DNA of 64,000 nt from contig CM048845.1 in NCBI GenBank assembly GCA_026545225.1, positions 16,585,001 through 16,649,000 of the forward strand, given 5' to 3'. Positions 1 to 11,232 of this stretch are shown here, piece by piece; position 1 is the stretch's first letter; every line of letters begins with the position of its first letter. Source of the DNA: Cornus controversa (lineage: Eukaryota; Streptophyta; Magnoliopsida; Cornales; Cornaceae). A model generated the notes under the pieces. The model did not search any database. It worked only from the letters and a program-made list of their open reading frames with translations, and was not told the origin of the DNA. Position numbers and translations under genes: made by a program.

Positions 1-445
1 TTAATAATTATTTCAGTTAAAACAATGATTTTGGGCTTTTAAAGATGACATGCAAGAGGGTTAGATGAAGCCTACATCAAAGAGATCCATTCAAATATAT
101 ATTTCAACTCAAATCAGCCCAAGGAAGAGGTCCAAGAGAATTATAGCTGCTTAAGAAGGTTACTAGCCTGAAGCCCAATTCTGTGCATAATACAATCTTA
201 ATCCCATTTTGGAAAACGGACCAGAAGTATTATTTTTGAGCCTCAAATCTACTTCACACTTTTGTATTTCACGAAAATTCTGTGGATCGAACTTCTAGTG
301 GGTCAAAACTTGGGCCGAACATCAGCAGAAAAAACCCACCTGATTAGTGTTACGGGAAAACCTAATTAATTCCTAATTGGATTAGGACTTTGGTGTATTC
401 TCTTGGGCAATAAAGTGGTGAATGGAAGGCTGTTTGAGAGAGATT
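1..445 (+). repeat. 5' LTR segment of the Athila-type element (family A), cropped by the window and truncated
   Basis: This segment aligns along its length with internal parts of the LTRs at 5367, 49137 and 59917; shared words include GATGACATGCAAGAGGGTTA and CCTAATTGG. Similarity stops near 440-450, where the sequence passes directly into reverse-transcriptase coding sequence. About 900 bp of LTR plus the primer site, gag and protease are therefore deleted at this junction. Confidence 0.8.
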
Positions 446-464
446 AGAGAGCTTAGAGAGCCTT

Positions 465-1624
465 TTGTCAGATTTGAAGACATACTTTAAAATTGCCTCT
501 GATCTGACAGAAACTCAAGAGAATCGCTTAGTAGAGGTCTTATATCAACATCGTGAAGCAATTGGGTGGAGCGTCGCTTATCTTAAGGGCATTGATCCCT
601 CGATCTGCATGGACAAAATCCATCTGGAAGAAGGATGTAAGCCATCTAGAGAGTCACAGAGGCGACTGAACCCTAACATGAAGGAGGTAGTAAAGAAAGA
701 GGTTATCAAGTTACTTGATGCAGAGGTGTATGATGGCCATCTTCTCTGACATGGTGGAAAAATTATTGGAGGTCTTCATAGATGACTTCTCTATTTTTGG
801 ATCATCTTTTGAATACTACCTGAGCAATTTATCACTTGTGCTTCAGAGGTGCCGAGACCAGAATTTGGTCCTTAGTTGGGAGAAGAGTCATTTCATGGTG
901 AAGGAGGGTATTGATCTAATTTCTACTCTGCCTCTTCCGACTATAGTGAAGCAAGTCCATTCTTTCTTAGGCTATGCCAGGTTCTATAGAAGATTCATCA
1001 AAGACGTTAGTAAAATTGCTCGACCTTTGTGTCATCTGTTGTCTAAAGATGTTCCCTTTTCCTTTGATGAAGAGTAAGTGTAAGCCTTCGAGAAGCTTTG
1101 GTCTTTACTATCATTTGCACCAATCATGTAATCTCCAAAATGGGCATTACCTTTTGAGATTATGTGTGATGCTTCTGACTACGTAGTAGGAGTGGTATTG
1201 GGGCAAAGAAAAGACAAGCAGCCTTATGTCATCTACTATGCTAGTAAGACTCTTTTTGAAGCTCAACTTAATTGCTCAACTTAATTATACCACCACAGAT
1301 AAAGAGCTTCTAGCTATTGTATTCGCCTTGGACAAGTTTCGTTCTTATCTATTAGGGTCTAAGGTAATTGTCTACTCTGATCATGCGGTATTGAGGCACT
1401 TATTGGCAAAGAAAGAAACCAAACCATGCTTTATTCGATGGATTCTGTTGCTGCTAAAATTTAATTTGGAGATAAAAGACAAAAAAGGGACAGAGAATGT
1501 AGTTGCGGACCATTTATCTCGGATTGTATCAGATTCCAAGTTTGATGCATTACCTATTCGCGACTCATTTCTGGATGAGCAATTGTTTGGGGTTTTCGAG
1601 GAATCATTCAAGGGCAAAGATTAA
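465..1624 (+). pseudogene. Athila pol remnant: partial reverse transcriptase and RNase H
   Basis: Frames at 465-749, 715-1077 and 1226-1624 together encode a broken Ty3/gypsy pol. The first piece is the RT N-terminus, with AIGW near 565-576, SICMDKI and RRLNPNMKEVVKKE. After LLDAE (about 725) the RT core is deleted up to the catalytic region FIDDFSIFG (about 775-801). A further short deletion lies near 905-915, before the conserved SFLGYARFYRRFIKD block. RNase H follows with VIYYASKT, an internal frame break near 1260-1290, then [11 protein letters not shown] and the terminal VVADHLSRI. No integrase follows: the frame ends at 1624 and runs into the element's post-pol spacer. It cannot make an active enzyme. 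Family assignment is firm from the RT and RNase H motifs. Confidence 0.85.
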
Positions 1625-2562
1625 AATATTGTGTGGAAGGAGTTGTACAGACTAGAGATGTGGAGTCCGTCGACTTGACGGATCCTGTCTATCTTACTTG
1701 ATCCTTTCGATGAGATGATCGTCGCCTACGAATGTTAATTGTAGGGGTTATATGTATTTCTAACTTTTAGTTTCTTTATTTTTCTTTTCTTTCAATTGTT
1801 AGTTCATGTTTTTTACTTTTTATTTCAATTTTAGTTGCGTTTTAATGTGTTTTCTTTGAGTTTTTGATGTTTTAGTTGCTTCCGAGGGATGTCAAAAAGT
1901 GTATCGGGTTATTCGGGTCCAAAATGGGTGAAAAAGTGAGGTCTCAATTGACCTTGGGTGATTACTAGGCCAAAAATATGCTTCCCGATCGACTCTTGGC
2001 AATAGAGACATACTAGGCTCCCAGCAGGGGGGATCGATTGCCCCCTTTATTTATTGAAAGGCCAGAGCATTACCTGGCCAATTGATCGCCCAGCCCTTGG
2101 GGGTATCGATCGCCCAAGTATATATATGGGCTGGCTGATTTTTTTTTATATATAAGGGCCCCTCTCTCCAAGATACATGCATCTACTTGTTTATTTGAAG
2201 ACTTGATGCTCTCCATTGACTCCTACATCAACCAGAATTATAATTTCTCAAATTGGTGATTCTATTACAAGCAATTATCATTAATCATCATCATCAACAA
2301 CATCAAATCCAAGGTGATCATCTCAAGTTCTCAAGTAAACTCTAACTTTTCCAAAGTTCTTCATCAAGTGGAGTTTTAATTACTCAAAATTGAATGAATA
2401 TTTTTGAGGGGTTTTAAAGATCATGTTTGGGGGAAGTCATTGGTGGATTGAATTATTTAATTTGGGCTAAAAAAGATTCCAAAAGAAAAGGTTGAAGGAG
2501 GTACTATATTTGTGCACGCCAAGTTTTTGTCTTAATTCCTCAACCACAGTTTGTGAATTTAT
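1625..2562 (+). other. Post-pol noncoding spacer of the Athila element with CGATCG-rich palindromic words
   Basis: From about 1711 this sequence matches the stretch after gag in the second Athila element (from about 63558), including CGTCGCCTACG and the T-rich block that follows. Between about 1985 and 2120 there are several imperfect palindromes around GATCGATCGCCC and GATCGATTGCCC; the same words recur at 63890-64000. No coding frame is supported. Confidence 0.7.
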
Positions 2563-3762
2563 ATGGCACCAAAGAGAGCAAATAACCAGGGCGCATCAAA
2601 CTCGCATAATCCTCAACAAATACAACATGATCTAACACCAGTTACTTCTAGGCCTCGCCGAGAAGGGATACATGAGAGATGACACACAAGAGCTTTAAAT
2701 TTTAGGCAACATTTGATATCGCAAAACTTTATGCTATGTTTCCCGAGACACAGTGGAGTATTTCTGACATCTGTCATCGTCGGGTTGCTGCGATTTTTGC
2801 TCCATCAACTACCACCATATACCCAAGGCTCGTTAAAGTCTTTTACTAGAACTTGATGCCGAAACCTGATGAGCGGGGAATTCTTATTTCTACGGTGGAT
2901 GGGACATAAGTTAATATTGATATGTCAACCATTACTACTGCCATGGGCTGTCCTCATGAATGCCCAGCGAATTTAACCAAAATCTACACTCCTCTAACCG
3001 ATGATCTTTCGGTGGGTAATTTGGTTGCACAGTGGTGTGCTAACTAATTTTCTGGGCCAAAGCATAATACCGCTTCTAAATTTTCTATGCCAAGTCATTT
3101 GTGATTCCTTGATGCATTACTATACAAGAATATGTGTCCCATTAGGCACAAGACAGAGAGACATCAAGAGTTCCTTCGAGCCTTATATGCAATACACTTT
3201 GGGCATTGGTTGTCGTTCCCATAAATCATTTGTGGCCAAATTAAGAAATATTATTCAAAGGTCGTGGCGAAGGCACCAGATAGTGCGAGTGACTGAGAAT
3301 TCCCATTACCTACTATTATTTATCAGTTGCTCACTACGCAAGGGTATGCAGTCGATGAGGATGAGCATGTTTTTTCCAAGAATTGTCCAGTATGGCACAC
3401 ATGACTGGAATATGAGCAGATCACATATGCACTAGAGAGTCATTGTTGCACCCGGTGAAATATCCAAACTGGCATAGGGAGGAGAAGCTGTAGCAGCACC
3501 ACCACCAGTAGAGGAGCCGGAGGAGATGGAAGCTGAGGAATAAGATGTCCTTGCACAAGCTGGTGGACAGGATTATAGTCATCTAGAGGTGCAGATTGCT
3601 GGGTTGACTACCCAATTTGGTGCCTTACAAACAGAGGTATCCGCATAGTTTGGAGCTTTACGGGCAGAGATGGCGGATCCAAGAGAGATGAGAAGGATGC
3701 TGCACGCTTTGATGCGCCATGCGAACCTTGACCCAGATGCTCAGTCACCTCCATATCCTTGA
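2563..3762 (+). pseudogene. Degenerate env-like third ORF of the Athila element
   Basis: The reading starts at ATGGCACCAAAG (2563) with MAPKRANNQG, a basic start as in third ORFs of Athila elements, and then changes frame repeatedly. Recognisable pieces are a block near 2830-3010 containing RGILIST and CPANLTKIYTPLTDD, the segment at about 3106-3240 containing HYYTRICVPLGT, and a C-terminal part near 3660-3760 ending in SPPYP. Its position between pol and the 3' LTR matches the env-like ORF of Athila. Function is not established for this class, and this copy is broken by stops and frameshifts. The env-like assignment is inferred mainly from position and general similarity. Confidence 0.55.
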
Positions 3763-5366
3763 TTTTGAGGTACCTACTTTGTGTATTTTGTTTTATTTTT
3801 AGTTTCTATTTTTCTTATTTTCTTTCTGTATTTAGTTTTTTTTATTTATTATTTTCAGTTTTAAAAAATATTTTTTTTTTCTTGTTTCTAGTTTTCTATT
3901 TCATATTTATTTTCACCCACATTATTTCACTTGGTCGTTGGGGTATAATGGTTTGATTTGATAGGTTGATGCATCCAAGTTTGGGGGAATGCCTGCATTG
4001 CCTTCATGCTACTGGTTTGTGCTATTTTCTTGCCTCTACTCCAGTTTTCTGGTAATATCGTTCTAACCCTTCTCTATGCTTCTATTGGATGTACATTGAG
4101 GACAATGTACAATTTAATTTTGGGGGTGAGGCGATGCCTTTGATGTGCTTTATTTACAATATGGGGGAAATTTTTATGAAATTCTTCTTTTTTTAGGACT
4201 TTTTGTTTATTTTCTTCTTATAGTTTTTTTATTATTTTCTTTTATTTTCTTTTTACATTATTCAAGGGTTTAATACTTTATATAGGTACTTAACTTGCAA
4301 TTCTTGAGTATGTTTTAAATTTTTTGGAAACTATGGTTTGAGTTTAGTGGTTTTAATTATGGATTGCATTGACATGCCTTGGGGTGAATGGTTGTAGTTT
4401 CCTCACATGCACAAACACACAAGCATAATCTTGTGAGGTATAAGCTTTGGCTCTGAGTTGTTGGGTTACATATGCTTGACAGTAAGTGGTATCCCTTGAA
4501 AATGAGTACCAATGATGTGTTCTACATTACTTTAGAAAAAAAAAATATATATGTGATGAATAGCAAATTAATTTGATCCTTTCCATGAGTAACCGAGCCT
4601 CTTGCCTCAGTAAGAACGGAGTGTTCATGTCAAAAGTGAAGGGGTGAGAAAAGATAAGCACTGGTTGTCTTGATTTCTGGCCTGACTGATTTGAGTTATT
4701 AGGTTCTTCGGGGTGTCTTGACACCTAGTGCCCTAAAGCCATCTGGTTTGGGAGTCATTGACTGAAAGCTTGTTATATGGATCTTTCAAAAAACTTGATA
4801 GATCAAGACATTGCACAACCAATAATGCAATGGAAATAAAGAATGAAAAAAAATGAGACAAGTCATATATTTATGTTTGGAAGTATGATTTCAATAAGGG
4901 GAGCTAGTGAGTAGAAGGGGTATGTGACTTAATATATTCGGAGTTGGGTTATGCTATATGAGATGACTGCTAGTTCACTTTTCACGAGGGAGTTAGAGTT
5001 GGTTGCTTTGAGATATGTTGATGTGAATTATGTGTGGGGACCATTGCTCTGAATTGTGAAATTTTAAAATTTAAAATTATTTTTTAATGCAAGTTTGTAA
5101 CTATATATTGTAATATTCTTCTTGATTAATGTTTAAACAGAAATTTTGAATGCTTGTGGGTAACATTTCTACAAACCCTCACGAGACTATAACTCATCCA
5201 CTAGGGGGAACCTAGAGGTTTAAAGGCTTGTTGCATATGCTAAATGCAATCATTTCTCCCACGAAAGAGGAGTTGGGTAGTTTAGTTATTGTTTAGTTCG
5301 TTTCATTTGTTTTAATTTTATTTTGTTCTATTGCTAAGGGACTAGCAATATGTAAGTTTGGGGGTG
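3763..5366 (+). other. Athila 3' noncoding region and polypurine tract
   Basis: This is T-rich noncoding DNA with G-rich words such as AAGTTTGGGGGAAT (about 3976) and TTTTGGGGGTGAGG (about 4118). It ends in TAAGTTTGGGGGTG immediately before the TGATCGG start of the 3' LTR, which fits the plus-strand primer polypurine tract. No supported gene: the open frame at 3759-3956 is poly-T-derived hydrophobic sequence. Confidence 0.7.
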
Positions 5367-6861
5367 TGATCGGCGTCGAATGTTACGCATTCTAGCCTCT
5401 TAATTTGTATATTTTATTCTCTTAGTGATAGATCATTTGTGATTTTACTTCGTTTTAGTGTTTTCTGTATTTTTGGGGCTTTAATGATTATTTCAGTTAA
5501 AACCATGATTTTGGGCTTTTAGAGATGACATGCAAGAGGGTTATATGAAGCTTACATCAAATGGATCCATTTAACTCCATATTTTAACTCAAATCATCCC
5601 AGGGAAGTGATCCAAAAGACTTATAACTGCTTAAGGAGATTCTGGGCCTGAGCCCAATTCTGCGCATAATCTAGTTTTTATCTCATTTTGGAGAACGACC
5701 CGAAAGTCTTATTTTCAAGCGTCAATTCGACTAAATTTCTAGATAGGTTGAACGAAATTCGATTCTAGACACTTTTGTATTTTACGTAAATTTCATGAAT
5801 CGGACTTCTAGTGGGTCAAAAACTCGGGCTGACTGTCAGCAGGAAAAATCCACCTATTTAGGGTTGCTGGAAAACCCTAATTATCTCCTAATTGGGTTAG
5901 GACTTTATGTATTCTCTTGGGGTATAAAGTGGCAAATTAGATGCTGTTTTGGGGGGGGGGGATTTTCAGACACTTTTGAGAAGAATTGAACAGAATTTGC
6001 AGAGCTTTGGAGTGAAGAACCATTGGAGAACGAAGTCTTGCGCATATTCTATGAAGATGACGCATTCTTCCTCAACAGTTGAAGTGTCTTCTTCTACCAT
6101 TAGTGGCTAGTTCATCCACTAGGGTTTTAACGTAACCCTAACTAAGCATCAATGGTTTGATTGTTCTAATTATTGGAGATTTTTGTATTAATGCATAGAT
6201 TGTGCAATTTAGAGGATTCTTTTTATAGAATTGAGCAATAAAAGTCTTACAAATTCAGTTTCATGATTTCTTATCTTGTCTTAGATACTTGATTATTGTT
6301 ATTGAAATTAGTCTCTCTTATTTTCTGTGATTATGAGAGTGATTATTACACAATGGTAATCACTGAATATATCATTAAAATCTTTGACGGATTATGCCTA
6401 AAGAAGATGGATCATACTGCACCCTAGAGTAGAGTAGTTAGGCAAATGGTCCATGCCAATCGAAAATAGTCCATAACTTAGCCTTAATCATATGTTATCT
6501 TCTTGACGAATGGAGGTGAGTTTGTAGCCACTGACACCACTTATGCATGATATAATTCTCCATAGTTAGTTCAATTGGCCATTGACTGTGAAGTTAGTGG
6601 TGAAGTCAATAACCCTAGATTCATCTCATATTTTCTACACTCTCTAGCTTCTTTTATCTTATTTTTATTGCTTCTTTACTTAATTTAGTTATAAAAATCA
6701 GAATTCTTTTCTTTAAAATTTAATTAGAATTAATTCTATATACCAACTCACTCAGACCAAAGTCCCTGAGGTTCGACACCCCTTTTGATAGCCCTATTCT
6801 GCAAGAAATTCGTTTTATTGCGAAGTGTGATAATTTAATTGATATACTTACCAATGAATCA
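5367..6861 (+). repeat. 3' LTR of the Athila-type element (family A)
   Basis: It starts TGATCGGCGTCGAATGTTAC after the polypurine tract and ends ...AATGAATCA. The same unit occurs at 49137-50590 and 59917-61389. A TATAAA box is at 5923-5928, preceded by AT-rich sequence. The 3' boundary is set by comparison with the copy at 59917, whose end AATCA is followed by a primer-binding site. Directly after the boundary the integrase frame of the Tat element begins on the minus strand. Confidence 0.85.
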
Positions 6862-7780
6862 CATTTATCATATTTTTTAGTGTGCTCTTCGGCCTTCCTG
6901 GCCATGTACGGCTAGAAGTACCCTTGGGTAATGGATTTATCGGCCATCGATCGTCCTCCTGAATGATTTCCACACACACCTTTGTTGATTCTGGAGAGCA
7001 CTTTTTTCGCTTCTGTAGGGGCCACACATCTCAAATATGGCTTTGAGAAAGATCTCATGTATAGGTGTTCGCCGATTATGGAATATCTAGAGGAATTTAT
7101 TCTAATTTTTCTTGTCTCTTCTTTTAAATCTGGCAATACTCCGTTAACAAGGTAAGCTTTGATAGGATCCATCATGCAGGATTGGTTTTGTTTAACCAGC
7201 ACCTTTTTCTAGGCATAGATGGTAGAATTTTGCAAAAAGTCGGCAAAGTTGCCAAAGTTGAATATGCTAGCCTATCGGCTTTCAGGTTCAAGTCTCTTGA
7301 AATTTGATAAATTTTGACTTGGTCAAACTCTTTGAGCTGTCTTTCTACTAAGTCTTTGTAGGCTTTCATGTGATCATCTTTTGGAGAATAATCCCCACTT
7401 ACCTATTTCACGATTAGCTGATAATCACTAAAAACTTGCAAGTTTTTTACTTGAAATGTTTATGTTAGTCTTAGTCTTGCTAACAAGGCCTCGTACTCGA
7501 CTTCATTGTTCGATGTAGGGAACTCTAGATAGATTGCTTGCTATAAAGCAATTCTGTTAAGTGTCTGAATTTTCACACCAATGGCCAATTATGTCTGTAT
7601 CGATGTTCCATCAACAAAGAGTTTCCATTCGGGTTGAACAGAATCCTCTGTTCCTTCATCACTTTCTAGCTCATATTCCAGCAAGAAATCTACAACTGCC
7701 TGTCCCTTTATGGCAGTCCGAGGTTCATAGGTTATGTCGTAAATGCCCAACTCAATTGCCCATTTGGCCACTCTTCCCAA
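6862..7780 (-). pseudogene. Tat second RNase H domain and integrase zinc-binding region, truncated
   Basis: From 7780 down, the protein starts at the end of the first RNase H and enters the second one, with IYDITYEPRTAIKGQAVVDF and then LFVDGTS, the usual start of the archaeal-like RNase H of Tat elements. DLNLKADRLA near 7275 is the end of that domain. The integrase N-terminus follows, including GEHLYMRS (about 7055-7080), CGNHSGGRSMA and MARKAEEHTKKYDKCD (about 6858-6906), a degenerate H2C2 zinc-binding region. The frame stops at the Athila LTR edge, so the catalytic core is absent here. Frames change near 7200 and 7590. Confidence 0.8.
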
Positions 7781-9106
7781 CTGATTAAGTTTATGAAGAA
7801 TTGCTCTGATCGGGAATTTGGTTGGGACAATAATTGGGTGAGCCTCAAAGTAGTGCCTAAGCTTCCTCTTCGCTTAAACCAGGGCCAACATAATTTTTCC
7901 ATCTTTGAGTACCTCTGTTCTACCTCAGTCATGGTCTTACTTGAGTAGAACACTGGGTATTGCTTTTTGCCAAGCTCTCTGATTAGGACCGCGCTGGTGG
8001 CTGTTTGAGATATTGCAAGGTATAGATATAGAGGCTCTCCTACTTTAAGTGTTGAAAGCGTTGGCAATTGAATTAAGTACTGCTTGAGTTTCGCCAGGGC
8101 TTCATTCTATTCAACTCCCTATACCTCTTTTCCTTTTGCCCTGATGACATCGAAAAAGGTCTTACACCTATTAGAGAGCCGAGAGATGAATCTACTTAGA
8201 ATGGCAATGCACCCTATCAGGATCTAAACGTCCTTGTGAGTTTTTGGTTTTTCATTCTAGAGAAGGGCCTTGACCTAGACTGGGCTTGCCTCTATCCTCA
8301 TTCGGTTAACTCTATGTCCCCGGAACTGTCCCAAAGAAACCCCAAAGGAGCACTTTGACAGGTTCAGTTGCATGTTGTGGTTTCGCGGGGTGTCGAATAC
8401 CTCTTGCATATGTCCCAGGTGGTCTTCCTTTTTGATACTTTTTACCACCATTTCATTTATTTATGCTTCAACCATTTGGCTCATCAAGTTCTTGAAGAAT
8501 TTGTTGATCAGTCGCTGGTAAGTTGCTCCAGCGTTCTTCAACCCAAATAGCATTACTTTGTAACAATAGATTTCTTTTTTAGTGATAAATGAAGTTTTTT
8601 TCTTATCAACTGGATTTATTAGAATCTAATTGTATCCTGAATATGCATCAAGGAATGTTAGTCATTCATACCCAGTCGTGGCATCGACCATTTGGTCTAT
8701 TTTAGATAGCGGGTAGTTGTCTTTAAGACAAGCCTTGTTCAGATTAGTAAAGTCTATACAGACCCACCACTTGCCATTCTTTTTTCTGAACCGCCACCAC
8801 ATTTGAGAGCCAATCTAGGAAATGGACCTCCTTGATGAAGTCTGCTTGTAAAAGACGTTCTACCTCTGCTACAATGATATGATTCTTCTTCGAAGAAAAT
8901 CGCCTTTCCTTTTGCTTCACAGGTGGGTAGCTTGGATGAACGTTCAACGTATGGCATGATACTAATGGATCTATGCCAGGCATGTCTATGTGATCCCAGA
9001 CGAAAATATTGACATTCCTTTTCAGCAATTGTATTAAATATGTCCTGTTTGTCTGGCATAAAGAGGTCCTTAGATTTGTGGGATCTTTGCCAGGAACAAT
9101 CTCCAC
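7732..9106 (-). pseudogene. Tat reverse transcriptase and first RNase H, frameshifted
   Basis: The RT N-terminus (9106-8744) has VNIFVWDHIDMPGIDP, VERLLQADFIKEV and WLSNVVAVQKK, a normal Tat RT start. The frame is then lost, and degraded RT sequence continues to about 8370, where minus-strand reading still shows a palm-like segment near 8360-8550. RNase H begins at 8067 with LYLYLAIS, VLIRELGKKQYPVFYSSKTM and ISWEEWPNGQLSWAF. The piece is not translatable as one enzyme. Confidence 0.8.
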
Positions 9107-9238
9107 CTCCTAGAGTAGTTCCTCGGTCGCCCTTTCTTTTTCCTGCTCTTGTGGAACGCCCTTTGGTAAAGAGTTATGTGATTTTTATTCGGTCTGCTCT
9201 TCCTTTACCACCTTTCCTTTTAGCGTAAGAGCATAACA

Positions 9239-9857
9239 TTACTTAGTAGCCACTTGATCTCCTAAGATATAGATTGTATCCTTTCCGTTCGGTGCTACAC
9301 ACCTGATTAACTGATAGAGAATCGAAGGGACTCCTTGCATCCTATGTATCCAGCCTCTTCCCATTATCATTTTATATAAAGAGTTGAAATCGACAATGAT
9401 AAAGGCCTCGGTCAAGGTTCTTGAAACTACTGTTACTGGTAGTTCCACCACCCTAGTTGGAATCACTTATTTGCTGTCGAACCCTATCAGTCGTTCGGCA
9501 ATGGGCTTGATACGCTCTGCCTCTAAGCCTATCTGTTGGAAAGCTGATAAGGTTAGGACATTTTGCGTTGCTCCTTACATCCACCAATACTCTCTTTACT
9601 TCACAATTGGAGATGATAAGGCAGATCACTAGTGGGTCTTCATGCGGCGTATGGATCCTACTTATGTTTTCATCCGAGAAAATGATGGACACACTGACTG
9701 AACGGTTATACATCGAGTGGATTTCTCCAGTCCTCTGAAACTTCTGGGCATTCCTAAGGTGTGACCGCCTTTCGAATTCACTTTCTCGATCCGAGGCTAG
9801 TCGACCATGAATAACATTGATAATATGAATGGGAGTAGGGTTTACCAATTTATTCAC
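9239..9857 (-). pseudogene. Tat retroviral-type aspartic protease region, inactive
   Basis: Minus-strand frames 9857-9453 and 9466-9239 overlap and together resemble the pre-protease and protease part of Tat polyproteins. The segment VKRVLVDVRSNA sits where the active site (D-T/S-G) is expected; here it reads D-V-R, so catalysis should be lost. The second frame holds AFIIVDFNSLYKMIMGRGWIH, matching the conserved C-terminal protease block. The two frames need a frameshift to be joined. Confidence 0.75.
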
Positions 9858-9879
9858 CTTTAGTTGAGATTGGTCTAAG

Positions 9880-10913
9880 GGTTTGGCTTACTCTTCCCGA
9901 ATGACATATTCTAACAGGCCACCCTTAGCAATCAGAGCCTCCACCTGCTGCCTTAAGCTTCTGCATTCATTGGTGGCTCTATTCTGGGGGTTATCTGATG
10001 GTCGGAGGTGAGCAAAAGATTCCCTTGCTCTTGTTTTCATAGTAAAGCCTAGCCAGAGATACCTTCAGAGGGGTGATCTTCTCTTCAACTTTTTATTTTT
10101 TCATAGTCTCCGGTGCAAATGAAGGAATAACGCGAGATGGTTTTGCCTTAGCAACCCGGGTCTTTGTTTGTTGTGCCACAGTGTTTAAGGTTGATCGCTG
10201 CCTTCTGACCGCATTATCCTCTTCTATCCTTAGATATTTCTGAGCTCAGAAGTTTAGGTCACCCAAATTATTTGGGGCACTTTTTACTAGGGATCGGTGG
10301 AAACCTTCTTCTGGAGAGACTGCTATCTTAAAAGCTTCCACTACTGCGGTCTTATCACACTTATCTATTATTGACATCTCCAAGTTAAAACGAGTTAGGA
10401 AAGATTTTAACGTCTCCCCTTTAGCTTGCCTCATGGTGAATAATAAGGAGATTGTCCGTACTGAGCACCAAACAGTTCGCATAGTCTATCAAAGTTTGAT
10501 ATCGAATGAGGTGGTTGCTGCTTGAACTAGAGTAGTGCTAGTCCAGCTAGACTAGATGGAAAGATTTTGCATATGAGTGCGTCATTTTTGGCATCCGATG
10601 TCATCTTCGGTTGGTATTGGTAGATGTGCTCCATCGAATCAGTCTTTCCATCAAAGGTAGCGAACGTAGGCAAGGTGAACCTCTTCGGCCTTTCTGTTCT
10701 GATTATATTTTTCGTGAACGGAGACTCAGTCAACCTGGTGGTAGCGAGCGCTCGATTGACTAGATAGCAAGATCGATCGTCTTTCAATTTATCAATCTCC
10801 CACTGCATCTGGACTCTCCACTCCAGGTAAAACTGTGTGAAATTGATCTGATCTTCATTAGGTTGGCTAAGGGGGAGGATGTCTGTCGGCGGACTGGTTA
10901 TGATGGGAGGCAC
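9880..10913 (-). pseudogene. Tat gag remnant
   Basis: The frame 10913-10527 holds ERPKRFTLPTFATFDGKTD followed by a helical block ending ALICKIFPSSLAGLA, the retrotransposon gag domain start. The frame 10482-10246 holds MRQAKGETLKSFLTRFNLE, the end of the same domain. Minus-strand sequence near 9900-9960 encodes CRSLRQQVEALIAKG, a conserved C-terminal gag stretch of Tat elements. Stops and a frame change near 10490 break the gene. Confidence 0.8.
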
Positions 10914-11214
10914 TCAAGGACTAGTTACATGATCCGACCCCTTCATTACGCTAATGTCCAGGGTCTCTCACGTTTTCGACGCGTTCGACCTTTGTTTGGA
11001 GATCAGCGATTTGCTGATGTAGTGCCTCGTTCTGTTGAGTCAATTGCTGAACGCTGGGCTGCGCCAGGGGATCCTGGACATTTGGCTGTATAGGCGGTAT
11101 TCCCCTCTAATTCTGAAGGGGTCTGCCTATATCTGCGACATCATAAGTATTCCTTCTCGTGTCTACCATGATTGTAAGTTTTTATTCGAGCTTTGGAAAA
11201 CGATTGAACACTTC

Positions 11215-11232
11215 CCACAGATAGTGCCAAAG
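11215..11232 (-). other. Leader of the Tat element abutting its 5' LTR (primer-binding region)
   Basis: On the minus strand the LTR ends GTACGTACA and is followed by CTTTGGCACTATCTGTGGG, the word that commonly follows the LTR in Tat elements and includes the tRNA primer site. The exact tRNA was not determined. Confidence 0.55.

Larger units (their letters stand above)
1..6861 (+). mobile_element. Athila-type Ty3/gypsy retrotransposon, internally deleted, 5' end outside the window
   Basis: The order is part of a 5' LTR (1 to about 445), pol remnant (465-1624), noncoding spacer, env-like third ORF remnant (2563-3762), long 3' noncoding region, polypurine tract (about 5354-5366) and a 3' LTR (5367-6861). 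Gag, protease and integrase are missing. The start of the 5' LTR lies left of base 1, because base 1 matches about position 118 of the complete LTRs at 5367 and 59917. Lineage is assigned from the Athila-like gene order and from the closely related element at 59917, which has a tRNA-Asp primer site. The element is defective. Its right end sits inside the integrase of the Tat element that follows. Confidence 0.85.

Noticed and set aside
2000..2120. GATCGATCGCCC words considered as an operator or origin array
   Set aside because: They are part of the Athila post-pol spacer and recur in the second element; no evidence of a host regulatory role.
3759..3956. Hydrophobic 65-codon frame
   Set aside because: Poly-T-derived Phe/Leu/Ser runs in the noncoding 3' part of the Athila element.
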